A DNA stretch of 50,387 nucleotides. It comes from Penaeicola halotolerans. Lineage in GTDB: Bacteria > Bacteroidota > Bacteroidia > Cytophagales > Cyclobacteriaceae. Shown here one piece after another: positions 46,882 to 50,387 of the stretch. A program made the position numbers and the translations under genes. The first letter of the stretch is position 1, and every line of letters begins with the position of its first letter. The notes under the pieces were generated by a model. It was given only the letters and a program-made list of their open reading frames with translations, was not told where the DNA came from and made no database searches. The stretch is taken from the NCBI RefSeq assembly GCF_016464625.1, contig NZ_JAEAGO010000006.1, forward strand, positions 1-50,387, in the 5' to 3' direction.

Positions 46882-48321
46882 TTTTTTCCTGATCAGCATC
46901 AAGCCTAAGAAAGTAAATAGGCCATTGACAATCAATATCTCAAAACCAAACTTATAGCCAAAGAGAAGTTCCTGCGAATAAGTACTCAAGGCAAAAGCAA
47001 TGCTTGGTGCCAATATCGCCACCAATGGTGTCCAACGGTCATTGATCTGCCATTTGGTAAATAGACCAAAAGCATACAGTCCTAAAAGCGGCCCATAGGT
47101 GTAGCTCGCCACAGTGAAGACAGAGTTGATGACACTTTGGTCATTAAGCCACCTGAAGAGTAAGATGACCACAAACATGATTGCAGTAAACATGACATGT
47201 ACGCGCATCCTCACTGACTGCTGACGCTCTTCTGGATAGCGTTTTTCGATGTCCAAAAAGTCAAAGCAAAAGGACGTAGTCAGGGCAGTCAAAGTAGAGT
47301 CAGCGCTCGAATAGGCGGCTGCCGTGATCCCTAAGATAAACACTATCGCTGCCAAAGCTGGAAAATACTGCGTAGCCAACATCGGATAGAGATCATCTGT
47401 CCTAGCTGGTATCGCGATACCTTTGGCCTCTGCATAGATATAGAGTAAGGCTCCCAAAGTCAAGAAGAGCAGGTTGACGATCACCAAGATGATGGTAAAC
47501 CAAAACATGTTTTTTTGCGCTTCCCCGATATTTCTACAAGTAAGGTTCTTCTGCATCATGTCTTGATCTAGTCCTGTCATCACGATGGCGATAAATGCAC
47601 CAGAGAAGAACTGCTTAAAGAAGTTCTTCCCAGACTGCCAGTCCCAATTGAAAATGGTTGAAAGCTCACTTTCTCCTACCGTACTGATCAGCGCAGCAGG
47701 AGAGTGTATGCCTAGCTCATCGGAAATCAGGTAAATACTCACTCCCACAGAGGCTAGCATAAAGAATGTTTGAAGGGAGTCTGTCCATACGACTGTCTTG
47801 ATCCCTCCTCTAAAAGTATAGACCCAAATCAATAAGACGGTAATGGCGACAGACACCCAAAATGGCACCCCCCAGTAGTCAAAAAGCACCAGTTGTAGGA
47901 CATTGGCTACTAAGAATACGCGCAGAGAAGAGCCCAATGTGCGAGATAAAATAAAGAAAAAAGCTCCTGTCTTGTAGGACCAAAAACCAAAGCGCTGGTC
48001 TAGGTAAGCGTAGATAGAAACCAAATTATACTTGTAGTACATCGGCATCAATACCGTAGCGATCACCAAGTAGCCGGGCACATAGCCTAGCACGAGTTGG
48101 AAATAATTGAAATACGACCCTCCTACCTCACCCGGCACAGAGATGAAAGTCACCCCAGACAGCGATGCTCCGATCATACCAAAGGCCACCAAAAACCATG
48201 GAGACTCTCTATCTCCTGTGAAAAATGACTTAGCGGTCACTTTGCGAGACGTCAGCTGGGCAACTAAAAACAAGAGGGCAAAATAGACTGTTATAACAAG
48301 GAGAATCAGGGGCGCATTCAT
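46870..48321 (-). CDS. Sodium/solute symporter (SSS) family
   Basis: A 483-residue protein with about 13 membrane helices. Family markers: AFGMIGASLSGVTFISVPGE near the N-terminus, GGIKTVVWTDSLQTFFMLAS in the middle, and AAYSSADSTLTALTTSFCFD. Substrate is not deducible; solute could be a sugar, amino acid or vitamin. The gene stands alone, convergent with the ATL gene (12-bp overlap). Confidence 0.9.
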   Translation of the reverse strand: MNAPLILLVITVYFALLFLVAQLTSRKVTAKSFFTGDRESPWFLVAFGMIGASLSGVTFISVPGEVGGSYFNYFQLVLGYVPGYLVIATVLMPMYYKYNLVSIYAYLDQRFGFWSYKTGAFFFILSRTLGSSLRVFLVANVLQLVLFDYWGVPFWVSVAITVLLIWVYTFRGGIKTVVWTDSLQTFFMLASVGVSIYLISDELGIHSPAALISTVGESELSTIFNWDWQSGKNFFKQFFSGAFIAIVMTGLDQDMMQKNLTCRNIGEAQKNMFWFTIILVIVNLLFLTLGALLYIYAEAKGIAIPARTDDLYPMLATQYFPALAAIVFILGITAAAYSSADSTLTALTTSFCFDFLDIEKRYPEERQQSVRMRVHVMFTAIMFVVILLFRWLNDQSVINSVFTVASYTYGPLLGLYAFGLFTKWQINDRWTPLVAILAPSIAFALSTYSQELLFGYKFGFEILIVNGLFTFLGLMLIRKKSNA

Positions 48322-48375
48322 TTCTTTTGTCTTTTAGAAACCGCTAAAGTTGATGATATTTATTAAATTTGCCAA

Positions 48376-48672
48376 ATGAATATGGAAGCTATCGAATACA
48401 CATTAGGAGACACATTAGAGGAGCTCCTCTTGGATGATGTGGCACTTGATGATGCCCATGATCTGATGGTTTTTAATGATGATGTCAATACCTTTGAACA
48501 TGTCATCCAAACGCTGATTAAAGTCTGCAAGCACAATCCAGAGCAAGCAGAACAGTGCACTTGGCTCATACACTTCAAGGGTAAATGCAGTGTGAAAAAA
48601 GGTTCTCAAAAAGAACTCAAGCCCTACTGCCAAGGCATCCTCGATGCAGGCATCAATGCAGCAATCGTATAA
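48376..48672 (+). CDS. clpS: ClpS-like Clp protease adaptor
   Basis: A 98-residue protein with an acidic unstructured N-terminus (LEELLLDDVALDDAHD), then the ClpS core DLMVFNDDVNTFEHVI, HNPEQAEQCTWLIHFKGKC and GINAAIV. The N-degron-binding pocket is implied by the NDDxxTF motif. It would pair with ClpC or ClpA-type unfoldase; clpC is at 32604. It lies 17 bp before recR. Confidence 0.9.
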   Translation: MNMEAIEYTLGDTLEELLLDDVALDDAHDLMVFNDDVNTFEHVIQTLIKVCKHNPEQAEQCTWLIHFKGKCSVKKGSQKELKPYCQGILDAGINAAIV

Positions 48673-48689
48673 ACTCAAATTAGGCTCCT

Positions 48690-49304
48690 TTGAACTTCCC
48701 CTCTAAACTCATAGAAGATGCAGTCAATGAGATATCCAGACTTCCGGGTATTGGTAAAAAGACAGCATTGAGATTGGTATTGCATCTTTTGAAAGAAGAC
48801 ACATCCAGCAGTATGCAACTAGCCGAAGCGATCGTAAAGCTGCGAACAGAGATCAAGTACTGCGCAAAGTGCCACAACATTTCTGATGCTGAGATATGCC
48901 AAATCTGCACCTCCCCTCGCAGACAGCAGCAGCTCATCTGTGTGGTAGAGGATACGAGAGACGTACTCGCTATAGAAAACACTGCCCAGTATCAAGGACT
49001 CTATCATGTACTTGGAGGTGTCATCTCCCCAGTGCGAGGTATAGGGCCTAGCGAGCTTAAAATCGAGCAACTCATAGAAAGGATCAAAACGGCAGAGACT
49101 CCCGTAGAAGAGATCATCTTAGCGCTCAGCCCTACCATGGAAGGAGATACTACAGCCTTCTTTGTAACGAAAAAGCTGAAGGAGTTTAATATCAAAGTCA
49201 GCACCATCGCTAGAGGCATTCCGATAGGGGGTGAACTCGAATATACAGATGAAATCACCCTAGGAAGAAGCATCTTGACGAGAACCCATTATCAAACGGA
49301 TTAA
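48690..49304 (+). CDS. recR: Recombination protein RecR
   Basis: A 204-residue protein from a TTG start (MNFPSKLIEDAV). Helix-hairpin-helix region RLPGIGKKTALRLV, C4 zinc finger (Cys58, Cys61, Cys70, Cys73), and Toprim motif VVEDTRDVLAIE are visible. It ends with GRSILTRTHYQTD. RecR acts with RecF/RecO in gap repair. It is translated after clpS with 17 bp between. Confidence 0.96.
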   Translation: MNFPSKLIEDAVNEISRLPGIGKKTALRLVLHLLKEDTSSSMQLAEAIVKLRTEIKYCAKCHNISDAEICQICTSPRRQQQLICVVEDTRDVLAIENTAQYQGLYHVLGGVISPVRGIGPSELKIEQLIERIKTAETPVEEIILALSPTMEGDTTAFFVTKKLKEFNIKVSTIARGIPIGGELEYTDEITLGRSILTRTHYQTD

Positions 49305-49316
49305 TTTTTAGGTGCC

Positions 49317-49348
49317 TTGCAATTTCCTGCGGGGGACTATTATATTTG
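49317..49348 (+). promoter_or_regulatory. Promoter of tRNA-Ala
   Basis: TTG at 49317-49319, 21 nt, then TATATTTG at 49341-49348, 10 bp before the tRNA. Confidence 0.7.
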
Positions 49349-49355
49349 CAAAGCT

Positions 49356-49432
<77 letters not shown>

Positions 49433-49437
49433 CTCTC

Positions 49438-49470
49438 AAGACTTGTAGTTCACTGCAAGTCTTTTTTATT
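49438..49470 (+). terminator. Terminator after tRNA-Ala
   Basis: Arms AAGACTTG (49438-49445) and CAAGTCTT (49456-49463) are followed by a T run. Confidence 0.85.
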
Positions 49471-49548
49471 TGTACATTACTCACTCCATCAAGAATAAAT
49501 AATTTAATTTTTTGAAGAAAGAAGCATTTTTAGTATCTTCAAAAAATT

Positions 49549-50202
49549 ATGTATTTCAGCTTTTTATACAATTATATCGCCCTCATTGGCACACTTGGCT
49601 TATTAGTGGCTGGAGATCCGCCTACTGACGAAGTCCAATTCTCCTACAAATCCTATCCCTCATCACTGAGTGCTTCTATAGAAACTGCCTTGGCATCTTA
49701 TCCCGAGCTAGCGGAAGTTGATATCAGCTTCGAGCTAGTCAAACCACTCAAAACTGCCGTGATGCAAGCGCAGCCTAAGGTGCTGAGCCTCTTATTTGAC
49801 AAGAAGCAAAACAGAAGATATCGCATCAAAATCAGTGAAACTGTCAATATAGACGGGGAGTCTGTCCCTATTTTTGACCTGCCCGAAGAGGTTTTAGTAG
49901 GGTGGTTTGCGCATGAACTAGGGCATATCCAAGATTATTTGCACCGCTCTAAAGTTGACATGCTGAGTTTTGGGCTGCGATATGTGATCTCAGAACCTTT
50001 TATGAGGGAAGCAGAGTTGAGGGCTGATCATTATGCGATCGAGCATGGTCTATATGACTTCATCAGTATGACCAAAAAGTACATATTGGAAGATGCTGCT
50101 TTTTCAAAAATTTATCGAAAAAAGATCAAGGACCTCTATCCTTCTCCCAAGGAGATCAAACGCTTAGAAAGCAAGCGAATTAAAGTAGCTAAAAGCCAAT
50201 AG
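49549..50202 (+). CDS. Probable membrane-anchored zinc metallopeptidase-like protein (HELGH)
   Basis: A 217-residue protein with a hydrophobic N-terminus (about 5-22) that could be a signal or anchor. The motif HELGH (122-126) is followed by ELRAD with Glu156 and Asp160, the ExxAD arrangement of gluzincin-type M48-like peptidases, about 30 residues downstream. Length is shorter than typical M48. The C-terminus is basic. I recognise no closer family. It sits between two tRNAs and is probably a monocistronic gene. Confidence 0.75.
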   Translation: MYFSFLYNYIALIGTLGLLVAGDPPTDEVQFSYKSYPSSLSASIETALASYPELAEVDISFELVKPLKTAVMQAQPKVLSLLFDKKQNRRYRIKISETVNIDGESVPIFDLPEEVLVGWFAHELGHIQDYLHRSKVDMLSFGLRYVISEPFMREAELRADHYAIEHGLYDFISMTKKYILEDAAFSKIYRKKIKDLYPSPKEIKRLESKRIKVAKSQ

Positions 50203-50237
50203 GTTATATTTTTCTCTTTAAATTATCCGCGCTACTG

Positions 50238-50268
50238 TTTGTAGGTAAGAAATTAGCTGTTACATTTG
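50238..50268 (+). promoter_or_regulatory. Promoter of tRNA-Val
   Basis: TTTG at 50238-50241, exactly 19 nt, then TACATTTG at 50261-50268; a full consensus match, 42 bp before the tRNA. Confidence 0.85.
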
Positions 50269-50310
50269 CAGTCCGAATTCATAGCATTTACGCATGCTAC
50301 GAAGCTAATC

Positions 50311-50385
50311 GGGAGTTTAGCTCAGCTGGTTCAGAGCATCTGCCTTACAAGCAGAGGGTCGGGGGTTCGAATCCCTCAACTCCCA
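50311..50385 (+). tRNA. tRNA-Val (anticodon TAC)
   Basis: Acceptor GGGAGTT pairs with AACTCCC, D-arm GCTC, anticodon loop CTTACAA with arms CTGC/GCAG, T arm GGGGGTTCGAATCCCTC, discriminator A. CCA is not encoded. Confidence 0.94.
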
Positions 50386-50387
50386 CT

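Overview
The window looks like a chromosomal segment of a marine-type Bacteroidota, most likely order Cytophagales. Supporting signs are a type IX secretion (T9SS) PorU2/PorV-family pair, a giant SprB-like repeat adhesin, PadR-PspC and DUF2807 'head GIN' proteins, a CtlX citrulline hydrolase, weak Shine-Dalgarno sequences, and promoters of the Bacteroidota form TTTG-N19-TAnnTTTG that are especially clear in front of three tRNA genes. Genus cannot be decided from sequence reading alone.

Layout. 1-8840 (minus) is the first ~2946 codons of a giant surface protein that runs off the left edge. It has a signal peptide, cadherin-like, DUF11-like and Ig-like modules, and 21 near-identical 84-residue repeats plus one divergent copy. 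8841-9566 is a long AT-rich leader. 9567-17751 (minus) holds an LTA-synthase-like sulfatase-fold membrane enzyme, then a T9SS sortase-like PorU2 protein and a PorV/PorQ-family barrel. 18017-25509 (plus) holds a PadR-PspC stress pair with a candidate operator, a beta-CASP RNase-like protein, a lipoprotein, and an ECF sigma / anti-sigma-like / twin beta-barrel operon. 25562-30079 (minus) holds membrane proteins, a PaaE-type flavin/2Fe-2S reductase and a DUF5916 barrel. 30245-39032 is housekeeping: purB, ctlX, clpC, wbqC-like, tsaC-like, and an mltG-ybgC-yihY operon.

39132-43669 is the accessory part. A tRNA-Ser with its terminator is followed by two non-coding tandem arrays (about ten 9-10-bp units, then six 11-bp units). 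After these come an AT-rich membrane protein, two paralogous ~110-residue proteins, a propeller-like lipoprotein, and a two-donor chimeric gene fragment made from pieces of two neighbouring genes. A 67-residue acidic protein, an outer-membrane barrel and a three-armed palindromic repeat complete it. No integrase or transposase is visible. The small-protein duplications and gene chimera resemble immunity-gene or polymorphic loci, but that is inference.

43675-50387 is again ordinary: an NTF2-like protein, a DUF2807 protein, an SDR, MscS, an alkyltransferase-like protein lacking the reactive cysteine, a Na+/solute symporter, a ClpS-like adaptor, recR, tRNA-Ala, a HELGH metallopeptidase-like protein and tRNA-Val.

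The strongest candidates for something new are the combinatorial mosaic of the adhesin repeats, the paired tandem arrays beside tRNA-Ser, and the small-gene island with its two-donor chimera.
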